The notes: a model not told the origin generated them from the letters alone. Counted from the stretch's first letter, positions 34,117-46,441 are shown. The stretch is DNA of 64,000 bases from Hevea brasiliensis (GCF_030052815.1 NC_079496.1:79969652-80033651); one strand, 5' to 3'. Numbers and translations are program-made.

Positions 34117-35140
34117 GACCATTCATCAATTAGCACCTAATAATTCAATAGACTCAGAAATTCCTCTGGTTAATTTTGAAATCCCCATAACTGCCATTAC
34201 TTCAAATGATTCTGAGGTAGAACTCACAGAGGAAAGGGATGAAAGAGATGAACCTTCCCTAGTGCCTTGTGGGGACGAAATGCGCACCATAAACTTAGGC
34301 ACAGAAGAAGTGAAAAGGGAACTTAAGGTTGTGGAGAATGAAGAATCAGAAGATATGATCAGTTTGCTCAAAGAATTCCTGGATGTATTTTCATGGAGCT
34401 ATGACGATATGATTGGTTTGGACCCCCAGATAGTGACGCACAAAATTCCTCTAATTCCGGGGACAATCCCGGTAAAGCAGAAGCTAAGAAGAATGAACCC
34501 TGACACGCTGCTCAAAGTTAGGGATGAGGTCAAGAAACAATATGATGCTAGGTTCCTAGAAGTGGTCAAATATCCCCAATGGATAGCGAACGTTGTCCCG
34601 GTAATGAAGAAGGACGGGAGAGTCAGGGTGTGCGTTGATTACAGGGATCTTAATAAAGCAAGCTTGAAAGATGATTTCCCTCTCCCTCACATTGATGTGT
34701 TAGTAGACAATGCTGCGGGATTGGGCAGGTGTTCGTGTATCGATGGGGCATCAGGGTACAATCAAATCCCAATGGATGAGGAAGACAAGGAGAAAACTGC
34801 TTTTATCACTCAATGGGGGGTATTTTGCTATCGGGTCATGCCTTTCGGGTTAAAGAATGCTGGAGCCACCTACCAACACGCTATGGTCACATTATTCCAT
34901 GATATGATGCATAAAGAAGTAGAGGTGTACGTGGATGATATGATCGTCAAATCCCGGGGAGAAGAGAGCCATGTGCAGGTGATGAGGAAAGTATTCAAGA
35001 GACTCAGGAAATATCAGTTGAAACTGAACCCTGCCAAATGCATATTCGGAGCTAGATCTGGGAAATTATTGGGGTTTATAGTGAGCGAAAAATGAATAGA
35101 AGTTGATCCAGATAAAGTCCGAGCCATTCAAGAGATGCCA
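34117..35140 (+). pseudogene. Reverse transcriptase of the Ogre-like element
   Basis: RNA-dependent DNA polymerase. The fingers and palm motifs are in order: VPVMKKDGRVRVCVDYRDLN, then CIDGASGYNQIPM (motif A), FCYRVMPFGLKNAGATYQH, and VEVYVDDMIVKS with the catalytic YVDD (34923-34958 region). The frame runs from the predicted splice acceptor to a TGA at 35093-35095, where relatives have a Gly codon. It then continues IEVDPDKVRAIQEMPSA in the same frame. The long acidic N-terminal linker is usual in this group. Confidence 0.9.
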
Positions 35141-35750
35141 TCCGCAAAAACAGAAAGGCAGGTGAGCAGTTTCTTGGGGAAATTGAACTACATATCAAGG
35201 TTTATTTCCAATCTCACTGCTAAAGCTGAGCCTATTTTTAGACTACTCCGAAAGAACAACACCACTCAATGGGATTCGGTTTGTCAAGAGGCTTTTGAGA
35301 AAATCAAGCAGTACCTGTCAAACCCACCAGTATTGGTTTCACCAGTGGTGGGAAGGCCTTTGATTCTGTATATGGCAGTCCAACAAAGCTCAATGGGATG
35401 TGTTTTGGGGCAACATGATGATACCGGCTGAAGGGAGAGGGCTATTTATTACCTGAGCAAAAAGTTCAATGATTGTGAGTCAAGGTACTCTTTCCTAGAG
35501 AAAACTTACTGCGCGTTAGCCTAGACAGCGAATCACCTCAAGCACTACATGTTGAATTACAAGACATGGATCATTTCCAGAATGGATCCCATCAAGTATG
35601 TATTCGAAATCCCATTCATGCCGGGAAGGATAGCCAAGTGGCAGGTCATACTATCTCAATATGACATTGTCTATATAACCCGGAAAGCAGTCAAAGGTAG
35701 CGTGATCACCGATCTCCTAGCAGAAAACCCTATCCAGGATTATGAAGCTC
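35141..35750 (+). pseudogene. Degenerate first RNase H and tether
   Basis: The connection SFLGKLNYISRFISNLTAKA leads to the retroviral-type RNase H. Its first catalytic Asp is missing: RPLILYMAVQQSSMGCVLGQ has Met-Ala where active enzymes have Asp-Ala. This is normal for the Tat lineage, in which the original RNase H became a tether and a second RNase H took over. Stops at 35429-35431 (TGA for Arg) and near 35522 (TAG for Trp) interrupt the frame without shifting it. Confidence 0.82.
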
Positions 35751-36366
35751 TGGATTTTGAGTTCCCTGACGAGCATATTAACGAAGTGGACTGCGAAGAA
35801 GAAGAGCCAGCTGATGTATGGGAAATGTATTTCGACGGAGCTGTTAATTTGTCCGATAATGGAATCGGAGCTGTATTGGTATCCCCGGATGGGAAACACT
35901 TTCCGATAGCAATCAAGTTGAGATTTGATTGCACCAACAACGTCGCAGAATATAAGGCTTGTGTAATGGGTCTACAAGCTGCTATCGAAATGAAGGTCAG
36001 GAAGTTGGAGGTATATGCAGACTCAGCCCTGATCATTTATCAAGTCAAAGGAGAATGGCAAACCAAGGATCCGAAGCTAATCCCATATCAGAAGTACTTA
36101 CTGGAGCTGATTAAGAAGTTCGAAGAAATCTCTTTCACTCACCTTAGTCGAGATAAGAATCAATTTGTAGACGCCTTGGCCACCTTGGCTGTTATGGCTC
36201 AAATGGAAGAAGGGCAGACGACTCAGGTATTAAAGATTAAAACAAGGAGTGAGCCAGCTTACTGCTTCATGATCGAAGAAGAACCTGATGGTAAACCTTG
36301 GTACCATGACATCTTGCTTTACATCGTAACTGCAGAATTCCTCGGGCGAGCAAAAACGAAAAGAGG
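35751..36366 (+). pseudogene. Second, archaeal-type RNase H (aRNH) of the Ogre-like element
   Basis: This enzyme would degrade the RNA strand during reverse transcription. The acidic catalytic residues are present: D in YFDGAVNLSDNGIGAVL, E in NNVAEYKACVMGLQAA, D in LEVYADSALIIYQVKGEW, and D in NQFVDALATLA. Presence of this additional RNase H after the decayed one marks the Tat lineage. The frame is intact across the domain. A frameshift around 36340-36366 separates it from integrase. Confidence 0.87.
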
Positions 36367-37542
36367 ATGATTCGGAGATTAGCATTGGGATACTTCCCCA
36401 GTGGAGAAACCCTATACAAAAGGAGCTCCAATGGCGAATTATTGAGATGTGTGGATGCAAAAGAGGCGAAGAGAATCCTTTTCGAGACTCATGAGGGAAA
36501 CTGTGCAACCCATGCCAATGGGCATATGATGGCTAAACAAATCATGAGACGAGGATATTTTTAGACTACCATGGAAAAAGATTGTGTTGAGTATTTCCGA
36601 AAGTGCCATAAGTGTCAAATCTACGCAGATCCAATAAACGTTCCACCTCACCAATTGTTCAATCTCATTTCACCATGGCCTTTCTCAATGTGGGGCGTCG
36701 ATGTGATTGGTCCCATCAACCCTAAGGCATCCAATGGGCACAGATTTATCCTAGTAGCAATCGACTATTTTTCTAAATGGGTCAAAGCGACATCATATGC
36801 CCACATTACACAGAACACATTTCTCAAATTCCTCAGAAATAATATCATCTGCCGGCACGGCCTCCCCAATGAAATCGTCACTGACAACGCCAAGAATTTG
36901 AATGGTCCGAAGATTCAAAAATTATGTGATCAATACAAGATCCGACATCTCAATTCCTCCCCATACCGTCCCCAGATGAATGGAGCGGTGGAAGCCGCAA
37001 ATAAAAATCTCAAAAGAATAATCCAGAAAATGACAGTCACTTATAAGGATTGGCATGATATGCTTCCCTACGCTCTTCATGCATGCTGAACTTTTGTAAG
37101 GACATCAACTGGGGCAACGCCATACTCACTGATTTACGGGATGGAAGCTGTACTACCTATTGAAGTAGAAATTCCTTCCCTAAGAATTCTGAAGGAATCA
37201 GGGATTGATGAGTCAGAATGGATCCAGTCAAGGTTGAACCAATTAAACTTGCTAGATGAGAAGAGGCTAGCAGCGGCATGTCACGGGCAATTATACCAAA
37301 GAAGAATGGCCAGGGCATTTAACAAAGGGGTTCACCCACATGAATTCCAACCAGGAGACCTAGTCCTGAAGAAAGTGCTTCCGAATCAAAACGATCCCCG
37401 GGGTAAATGGTCACCAACCTATGAGGGACCCTATGTGGTTAAAAAAGCATTCTCTGGTGGGGCCTTGATCTTGACCCACATGGATGGTGAAGAATTTCTA
37501 AGACCTGTGAATGTCGACACCGTCAAAAGATACTATGCCTAA
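36367..37542 (+). pseudogene. Integrase of the Ogre-like element
   Basis: DDE integrase that would insert the cDNA. The zinc-binding HHCC region is H-EGNCATHANGH and CHKCQIYAD (36480-36630). The catalytic core has D in WGVDVIGPI, D in IVTDNAKNL and E in NGAVEAANKNLKR. The C-terminal domain carries the GPY/F-like GKWSPTYEGPYVVKKA. Stops interrupt it at 36562-36564 (TAG where Trp is expected) and 37087-37089 (TGA where Arg is expected). It ends at TAA 37540-37542. There is no chromodomain, as expected for Tat elements. Confidence 0.88.
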
Positions 37543-38350
37543 AAAAAAAAAAAAAAGAGTAGGGGTGAAAACCCGAAAGGGCGCTTCTAGCAAAATGTGT
37601 GAAAGAAGGCGAAAACCCTCGAAGGGCGCTTTCTGCAAAATGAGTGAAGGATGAAAACCCGAAAGGGCGTCCTGAAAGAGCGAGCTAAAAAAAAAAAAAA
37701 AAAAAAAAAAACGAGAAAAATCTAGGGGTGAAAACTCGAAAGGGCATCCCAAGAACCAAAAGGGAGAAATAAGGAAAGGAGCATGAAACTGAGAAGGGAA
37801 ATAAACCGTCATGGCACGAGACTTCAGAGTACTGGAAATAATGGCAGTTAAGGGACTTCAAAGCTAACCACAAGGAATAAGTGAGATCTATCATTGTACC
37901 CATTTTCTTTGAAACTGTACCTTTGTTTCTTAAAACCATAATAAAGTTATACTTTATTCACTTTGCTTTTATCTTCCCGTAGACTCACTTTTTAATATTA
38001 TCCTTCTTCAATCTCTTTATCTAATGTGCCATTAATCATTTAAAATTTTGCCATAAGATTAGGATTTGAAAATTAATAACCTCACGTACTTTGCTATGAG
38101 ATTTGCAGGAAATGGCCTAAAAAAAAAAAAAAACATGGAAGGGCGCTTCTAGTCAAATGGGCAAAAGGAAAAGTGAAAACCCGCAAGGGTGCTTTTCGTA
38201 AAATAAGAAGAAAGTCGAGAACAGAAAAGGGGCATCCGAAGAAATGGGGTCATAGGTCAAGTCTTGCAACTCGTCCTCCATTAATCATCGGCTTGCGGGA
38301 TCCTGTTAAGTACACTTCATCAGGGAGGAACTTCTCATGTCGAGATTAGA
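37543..38350 (+). repeat. A-rich tracts and GAAAACCCGAAAGGGCG repeats after integrase
   Basis: Two poly-A tracts (37543-37555 and 37687-37711, with a third near 38120) alternate with about six imperfect copies of GAAAACCCGAAAGGGCG (37567-37760 and 38150-38230). Each copy can form a CCCG/CGGG-type stem (CCC-GAAA-GGG). No ORF is evident. Confidence 0.8.
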
Positions 38351-38354
38351 CTTG

Positions 38355-39070
38355 CTTTGTAAGTTGATTTTAATTTTCAGCATTTTAAATTTCCTGTTAT
38401 CAACCTCTGGTTCCTTGATCTAAGTTGATTTTAATTTTCGGCATTTTAAATTTCCTGTTATCAACCTCTGGTTCCCTGATCTAAGTTGATTTTAATTTTC
38501 AGCATTTTAAATTTCCTATTATCAACCTCTGGTTCCTTGATCTAAGTTGATTTTAATTTTCAGCATTTTAAATTTCCTGTTATCAACCTCTGGTTCCCTG
38601 ATCTAAGTTGATTTTAATTTTCAGCATTTTAAATTTCCTGTTATCAACCTCTGGTTCCCTGATCTAAGTTGATTTTAATTTAACTGCATTTTAAATTTCC
38701 TGTTATCAACCTCTGGTTCCTTGATCTAAGTTGATTTTAATTTTCAGCATTTTAAATTTCCTGTTATCAACCTCTGGTTCCCTGATCTAAGTTGATTTTA
38801 AGTTGATTTTAATTTTCAGAATTTTAAATTTCCTGTTATCAACCTCTGGTTCCTTGATCTAAGTTGATTTTAATTTTCAGCATTTTAAATTTCCTGTTAT
38901 CAACCTCTAGTTCCTTGATCTAAGTTGATTTTAATTTTCAGCATTTTAAATTTCCTGTTATCAACCTCTGGTTCCTTGATTTAAGTTGATTTTAATTTTT
39001 AAGCATTTTAAATTTCCTGTTAATCAACCTCTGGTTCCTCGATCCAAGTTGATTTTAATTTTCTAGCATT
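38355..39070 (+). repeat. Minisatellite of a roughly 60-bp unit upstream of the 3' LTR
   Basis: About 11-12 head-to-tail copies of a unit of the form GATCTAAGTTGATTTTAATT, TTCAGCATTTTAAATTTCCT, GTTATCAACCTCTGGTTCC. Copies are highly similar, with a local duplication of AAGTTGATTTT near 38790-38810. Tandem arrays in the 3' untranslated region are typical of Ogre/Tat elements. Confidence 0.95.
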
Positions 39071-39162
39071 TTAACTCCTGTTACCAATCTCTAGGTCACT
39101 AACTTAAGTAGGCTTTAGTTTCCTAACCTTGAACACCTAATCGCCCAAAATATGGGTCTGAA

Positions 39163-39227
39163 TCTTTACATAATTCCTACATGGGAAAATTTTTCCCTTT
39201 AATAGAAATTATGTAAAGAGGGGCAGC
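39163..39227 (+). promoter_or_regulatory. Hairpin and polypurine tract at the 3' LTR border
   Basis: TCTTTACATAATT (39163-39175) and AATTATGTAAAGA (39207-39219) are perfect inverted repeats. Between them GGGAAAA/TTTTCCC (39183-39197) forms an inner stem. The right arm runs straight into the PPT AAAGAGGGGCAGC, which abuts the LTR start at 39228. Confidence 0.75.
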
Positions 39228-42200
39228 TATCGACACCATATTTTGGCCGATCCCTAGAATCAATAAATTTCGAAACCGATCCCCAGCACTAAGTCTCCCT
39301 TTGCCAGCTAATTACATTTTCGATCTCTCTTTGCCGGACAACCACATTTTCGATCTCTCCTCAAAAGGAATCGAATCAATACTAAGTCCCCATGTCATTT
39401 TAAAGCCTCACCGACCTTTCTAACCAATTGTCAAATCTCCTGACTAGTCAATTACATTACCGATCTCTCTTGTCAAACGAAATTGAACCAACGCTAGATC
39501 TTTATGTCACCAGTTTTATTGCCGATCTCCCTTTTAAAAGTTTAGGAATAATCAAGTTAAGGTTCCAATCTGGTTTAATGATGATCCAGATCTTAAGTGT
39601 TCAAGCCAAATTTCCAATTTTAATCAAGTCCCGTTTAGCGTTGGTTCCCTGCCGATCTCATACTTATTGTGTTTTTCGACCTCTTACACTTAGATTAATA
39701 ATCACTTTTAGTTGTTTTAATATGCTCAGACAATCAAGTGCTTAAGTAATTTAGAGATTTTCCGATCACATCCATTCACTGAACAAAAGGGAATTTCATT
39801 TCATATTAAAATTTGTACAAGTCATTCGGCTGGAGGATTACCCCCAGCCTGATCTACATTTTGCTCACTTCCTCTCACCCTCAGCCTCCTCCTCGCTTTC
39901 CTCTTCGTCTTGGGGAGCCAGGTCGACCATCAAGGAGAAGTCCTCCTTGGGATAACGCTTCTTGAGCTCGGCCAAGAGATCCCTGTGAGCATTCACATAA
40001 GCGTCGGCCTCCCTTGTTACCGCCTCTTCCTCTTTTGCTTTGAGCTGCTCAGTGAGGTGAGCAACTTCACCGGCCCGAAGCGCCTGAACTTCCTCAAGAA
40101 CATGATCTTGCTTGGCCAGAACATGAGCTTGCTTGGCCAGCTTGTCCTTGTAGAACTTCATCCGCCCCTCAATTTCAGATATGTAGTTCTGAGCGGATGA
40201 GAGTTGGGATCGGAGGAAAGCCACTTCATGACCCATCTTCTCGACCTCCTTACCCAGGCGGTGACCCTTCTCCCGGACAATGTGCTGATTCACCAAGCAC
40301 TCCACATTCAGGCTCATGGATCGGGTCAGGATGTCATCAAGATTTTCTGGGGACAGCCTGTCTCGATCCTCCCGAAGGCAGATAGAAGCCCCTAGAACTT
40401 TGGCCAAACCCGGATTCTCCCGAACAGTTTGGTTCTTCTCCAGGGAATGGATCAGCACTTGAGCACCGCGGGAGAGGGTCCTTGAGGTAGGTTGGGAAGG
40501 ACCCCCTTCCTCACTGGAAGCGACTGGACGAGGTGGAGGAGGTTCTTCTTGGCGAGGAGGAGATCGGATCACTTCTACCTCAGGGATCGGCTGCCCCGAA
40601 GGTTGGGATGAGCCCCCTTGCATTTCCTCAGCTTCATGACTGGGTGTCTGGAGCAGCTCGGATCGCTTTACCTCCCACACTTTCCGGGAGACCTCTCTCT
40701 TTCGCTTCCGGCTCTCCTTGGAAGCTTCGCCGCTTGCCATACCTGCACAAAGAAGAGGTCAGTGAGATCGCTAAGGTCCAAAGACCTGAGATATAGAAAA
40801 ATACCGATGCCGAGGTCAGAGAGCTGAAGCCCGCGATCTTCGCCAGTGATCAACTCCATTGTCCAGTGATGCAGTTCGGCAGTCACCGCATCCAAACAAG
40901 AGAACTTCTCTCTGGCCGCCTAATCTTTCAGCTCCATCACCATAAGGCCTTCTTCCCTATTTAGGGTGAGGCGCTTCGGAAGTACGAGGCCCTGGTGCAG
41001 CCAGCAGTGAGGGAAACCTTCAAAGCCGTTCGGAATTTTTCTCCTAAGGATAAAGAAGTGGTTCTTCTAATTCTTCAGAGAGGAAGGCAGATCGGTAAAA
41101 AGCCCGCAATGTGGTTTTGCCTGGAAGAACCAATACTCATCGTCCTTTCGACGAGTTAATCTATGTAGTTCGGTGAATACCTTAGCTGTAGGACGGAGTC
41201 CCTTAGCTCGGCAGAGGCCTCGGAAGGCTACTAGGATCCGCCACGAGTTTGGGAGAACTTGGGCGATGCACACTTGGTGAAATTTTAGGACTTCTTTGAA
41301 GAAGTCATCGAGAGGGAACCGCAGTCCTGCTTTTAATTGCTCCTCGTATACCATGATCATGTCATTCTCTTTGAAGAATTGATCGGCTCGAAGATCGCCA
41401 TGACACTTAATGAGTTCGAATGAATCAAGATGAATGTTGTATTCTTGGCTGAACGATTATAGTCAGTTTCTTGAAGAATTGATGGCAGCTTGTCCATGGG
41501 AAGATTTTCTCTCCCTGAAGAAGGTACATGCCTTGATGGTGCTGTTTGCCCCCGAGCTGGAACGGAGACCCTAGGAGGTTCAGGTCGCACGCTTGGTCCG
41601 ACCACCTCCACTTCATCAGACGACCACGAGATCTGAATGGAAGGGGGGCTCGCGGCTCTCTGACCCTCGGCGCCGCTCATTTTCAAAGGAAATAGAAAAT
41701 TTAAACTAAAAGAAGGATCAAAACCCTCACCAGAGCTTGATCGGTGTTGAAAAAAATTAAAAAATTGAGAGGATTTTGCAACCGCTCGCGGAATGCTGAA
41801 AACGACATAAGAGAGCAACTGGCTGACCTGTCCCCTATTTATACCCGTCTGAGCATTTAATGCTCACAGTGTTCTAGGCGGTGCATCGGTTAGCAGGATT
41901 CGCCAGCTTTTCTGACACGTATCACGAATATTCCAGAAATTCCATCGGCTAGTTATAGATCGGTGAATAGATCGGTGAATTAAGGCGGATCGGTTAAGGG
42001 TTGTTCAGTTAGGGACCAGATCGGATAAACACATCAGAGATCGGAAAATAGTCAACGCAACAATTATAAAAATGATAGTTGTCAAAATAAAATTTTATTT
42101 TCGAAAAGGTCGGATTACATCATTTGGGCGATCTCTAGGGATCCGATTACATTAAAGGTCGGGCTACATCATTTGGGCGATCTCTAGAGATCGGATTACA

Positions 42201-45200
42201 TTGAAAGTAAAATTACATCATTTGGGCGATCTCTAGAAATCGGCAGTACATCCCATCTAATAAAGACCTATGTCAAAACTTAGTCTCGTGGCTGAGTCAA
42301 AAGATGTGTTAGGCCAGCCATTGACATCGGACAGATGTACAGCTCAGATGGGGGAACTATGACTCTCATGAGGATGAGAGAGGTCGTCATCAATGTTATT
42401 GCTCGGAACCGAGCCGCTGTCGGGACACCCAATGTGGTGAGAAGCCAAATGAACTTCAAGGCGCAGTCACCAATGGTAAGGGAAATATTAGCAGTCTTCT
42501 CGCCCGAAGTCAGTTTGCCGACTATATCGGTTGAACGATTCGAGATTGACACGATCAAAGTCCTCGATCCAGGTCAGTAAGTTAGTCCGGTTCTCCCACT
42601 GTCATCAAATGAGATTATCATAATTCTCCGATCACCAGGGTCGTAAATTTTCAGTCGAGGAATAAGAAGAACAATCCGAAAAAGATCAAAAGCCACTATC
42701 ATGGCCGGGACTACTACCGGAGCAGTTAGAACAGGAATTGTGAGAAGGAAGAGGAGAAAATCAAATGTGGGGGGGGCTTCCTAGTTGAAGGTATATATAT
42801 ATAGGAAAAATCCGAGCATTTATTGCGAGCGAAAAATGAAGCAAATGCCTTGGAAATCGAGGGAATAAATGCTTTGACTGAACTAGACCGGATGAAAGAG
42901 GAGACCGGAGTAGGAGAGATTGAAAAAAAGGAAGCCCGGCATGAGAGATCGGAAAAGCATCATGTTGGAAAGACCGAAAAGGAGGAGATATCGGAAAACA
43001 AAGAGAATAAGACGCCTACCGCTGTCGTCATAATCAGAGCCGAGGTAGTTAAAGCGTTGCAGATAAAATCTCTACCGCACTCCCCAGAATCGCCCGCATT
43101 ACTGACATGTGCCAGAATATGTCATGACAGTGCTGTAAATCCTAATCTCCACCGTTGATTCGACTTGTAAGGACGAGCCCGGAGCCCTTGGATCAAAGAA
43201 GAAGACGACAAGACCAGCGCCTTTCACTCCTAGCCCTCGGATCGCCCTTGATAAGAGAATTTTGGGCCGTCAGATTAGAAGAGAGAAAGGACAAATATTC
43301 TGAAAGGAATCTCAGCCATTCATTCTGCTTCTCTTTAATTCCCGAGCCTCAGATCATGTCCTTTAAAATCCTAACCCTCCATCTCCCTCAAAAAAAATCC
43401 TGACCCTTCATGGGGAACACCCGGTTCCTATAAATACCTGCATGAAAACTGTTCAAGGGAGGACAAAAATAGTGAATATAGCGGAAGGACTCTGAAACTT
43501 AATTCAGCTCGTTACTCTGCTATTTTTGAAGCTTTCATGAGAAAAACTTTTGAAACCAGTTTTCTGAAGTATTTTCTTGCAAAGGGATTTTTGAATACTG
43601 AAACTCTCCATTTTCAGTTTGTTCATTATCCTGTGACACTTTCACTTTCTGTCTTTGTTATCTTTATTTCCACCCCCGTTGTCCAAGCTCAACTTCATTT
43701 AAACTCGGTTATAATTTTGATCGGACTGCATTTTAGCAAGGCATCCTTCATTTCAAGGCGAACCTTAGTCCTTAGGTTATCAGCCCGCAGCCCCATTACG
43801 TTTTGTGATGCTGTAGTTAGTTCAATAGATTCGGCTCCCTACAGGTGAGTGCTTATATCGCTGCTTTATCAAGTGCTCGTTTTTATTTTATGTATTTCCT
43901 TTATTTTTGTGTTTGTAATTTTCACCAAGTTTATATTGCGTTAAAAAATGCGTAGAAGGTTATTCCCGGGTTTACTTCTTTGTTAATTAGTCCATTCTTT
44001 TTGTTAATCTTCGTTACTTCTAAATGCAAGAGTTCTAGTTGGATAAAATGTAGGTAACTGTATCTAAAGCGTTTCTTTAAAAATGAAAGGTCTAAATAAT
44101 AAGTTAGGAAAATAGTAAAATTGAATCTTTAGGCTAACATAGAAGACGATCGGGTAAGACGCCATAAGGCGGAATAAAAACCAAATCTCAGATAAATAAA
44201 TGGAACAGATCGGGTACCAAAAGGTATTGGCTAGGCGACCACATAGGAGGTAGGTAAAATTCAGTGCGGTATCCTCTGTCCAGTCATGAGGTACCAAGGA
44301 GTTAAAAGAAGCCTTATTCCAATCCCCAGCATCTTTGAATGCCCGAACCCCTAGTCTTAGGCTCTCATGATGGGTAGCTGTAATCAAATTTCGATAGGTC
44401 GGAAAAGTCCTTATCCGACTCCCATTAAAATAAAAGAGATCGGAGGAGAGTTCTTATCCAATTCTCACCTAAAATTTTAATGAATACTTAAAAGAGATCG
44501 GAGGAGAGTTCTTATCCGATTCTTAATCTTAAATTTTAACAAATATTTAAAAGAGATCGGAGGAGAGTTCTTATCCGATTCTCAATCCTAAATTTTAACA
44601 AATTTTAACCTAAAAGAGATCGGAGGAGAGTTCTTATCTGATTCTTAATCTAAATTTTAACAAATATTTAAAAGAGATCGGAGGAGAGTTCTTATCCGAT
44701 TCTCAATCCAAAATTTTAATAAATATTTAAAAGAGATCGGAGGAGAGTTCTGATCCGATTCTCAATCCTAAATTTTAACAAATATTTAAAAGAGGTCGGA
44801 GGAGAGTTCTTATCCGGTTCTCAATCCAAAAATTCTAATTTTGACCTAAAAGAGATCGGAGGAGAGTTCTTATCCGATCTCCAATCGAAATTTTAATCTA
44901 AAAGAGATCGGAGGAGAGTTCTTATCCGATTCTCAAATTGAATTCTAACAAATATGTAAAATGACCTCTTAAACAAAACTGATATGCAACAGTAACTCAC
45001 TAAGGGTTGACTCATTTATTTATGTATCTGGGTAACCCGAATTGGTGAAAAATCAAATATTCCTTTTTACCAAGAGGATTAACATCTTTGTTCGAACCTC
45101 CTAACTATCAATTCTAGTTTATAAAGAGCTTGAAGTTAAATCTGCTTACCCTCATTGAGGGATGAGGCGGGGTGCCTAACAACTTCCCCACCCGTTTACG

Positions 45201-45352
45201 GACCCCGAACCTAGAATCTCTGTTTTTGAAGTGGTTTCATTTATTTTCACAAATGGTTTTCTTTAATTTCCCTCAAAATTAAAGTGGCGACTCCTCACTC
45301 TTTCCCACTTCGGTGAGGGCTCATTCAGGCGACCGCAAAACCCCTTGCGACA
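39228..45352 (+). repeat. 3' LTR of the Ogre-like element
   Basis: 6125 bp, collinear with the 5' LTR and differing only by scattered substitutions and small indels. It holds a second, more damaged copy of the antisense gene, the sense TATA box (43429-43436), the three-copy repeat near 42105-42245 and the nine-copy 60-bp array (about 44430-44945). It ends at TTGCGACA directly before CCAAT. Confidence 0.92.
39865..41680 (-). pseudogene. Antisense LTR gene, 3' LTR copy, multiply broken
   Basis: The same layout as at 21696-23557: TATA box at 41836-41843, start ATG at 41680, predicted intron 40743-40804, exon 2 from 40742. Lesions: a 1-bp deletion near 41461, TAG at 41067-41069 (Trp in the other copy), TAG at 40920-40922 (Gln in the other copy), and a 2-bp loss near 39870 that alters the C-terminus. 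The premature stop of the 5' copy is absent here. The two copies therefore carry different lesions, and the reading frame was probably intact when the element inserted. Confidence 0.6.
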
Positions 45353-45357
45353 CCAAT

Positions 45358-46436
45358 AATTAACCTACTAAAACTTTTATTCACTTTAATCAACATCAAT
45401 ACCCATCAATTTCATGTGAAAATAATTCAAACTCTTTAATTACCATGGCTGCCTAAACTAATACATAATCATAACTCACCAAAAACTCAAAATTTCTTCA
45501 TCAATTTATTCATCTCAAGCTTCCCATAAACTTTACTTAAGAAAGAAAGCAATTTAAACACTTACCTATTGTTGGGGCTTATTAAATCTTCACCAAAATC
45601 CCTTGAATTTAGTATCAATCTCTTCCTTGTGATGTGGGGATCAAAATTAATGAAGTGATTTTGGTGTTTGAGTTGGAAATGGTGGAGGTTAGGAAGCTCT
45701 CACAATTTCGGCCATGGAGGATTTTAAAGGGTTTCATTTCGGCATGGACAAGGTGAAGGTTGATGATGAAGTGTTAGTGGATATACACCTGCCCACTTAA
45801 TGGTTTATTTAACCCCATAGTGCTCCACTCACCATAAGTTAATTATATTATATGTTTAAAATGTTAATTACTCAAATTATACCCCATTTTTGCTATTTAC
45901 ATTAGGTACCACTAATTAAATTTTTCATCACATTTCCAAGTGTAATATTATTTATTTTTAATGGACATTTAGGTCAAACGACAACTCGGGGTGTCAAATG
46001 ACCACACTGCCTCTGTTCGGGTTGTATTCCCGATTTTTCGGTAACACCGGGTTTTATCCATTTTTCGATTTCTCACTTTTCTTTGTACTAATTAATTAAT
46101 TTTTCTTTAATATTTCTAATGGCATTTATACTTCAATAGATATTTATTTAAGTCCTAAAAATATTTTCCAGGGTTCCCCGCGGTCCAGGGCTAGTCAACG
46201 GTCCACGCCGTGACTTCCCGGTGCGGTCACCCATCGCTAGGGTTCTCGGCTCGTTTAACTTGGTTACATTTCATTGCTATTATTTTTCTTTTGTTTTTCT
46301 TGTATTTTCTTTTCTTGTATTTCATTATTTTATGTCTCCTTATTCATATCTAAGTGTAGTTCTAGGCATTCTAGCTGTCTAGACCACACTGGTCGTCAGA
46401 ACAGTAGAACGTACTACCGAACTTAGGGGTGTTACA
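45358..46436 (-). repeat. Minus-strand solo LTR, second segment
   Basis: Continues the LTR interrupted at 21101. It ends GGGGTGTTACA (reversed LTR start), with the family head block reversed just before. TAGGA follows at 46437-46441, matching 18334-18338. Confidence 0.8.
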
Positions 46437-46441
46437 TAGGA

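Larger units (their letters stand above)
21102..45352 (+). mobile_element. Complete Ogre-like (Tat lineage) Ty3/gypsy retrotransposon
   Basis: A 24,251-bp element with two near-identical LTRs of about 6.12 kb and a 12.0-kb interior. The target duplication CCAAT is at 21097-21101 and 45353-45357. The termini are TATCGACACC...TTGCGACA in both LTRs. The interior carries, in order: PBS, ORF1, gag, protease, G-patch, predicted intron, RT, degenerate RNase H, archaeal-type RNase H, integrase, tandem repeats and PPT. Size, extra ORF1, intron and second RNase H together match the Ogre group. All sense ORFs contain stops, so it is not autonomous now. It sits inside the minus-strand solo LTR. Confidence 0.92.
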
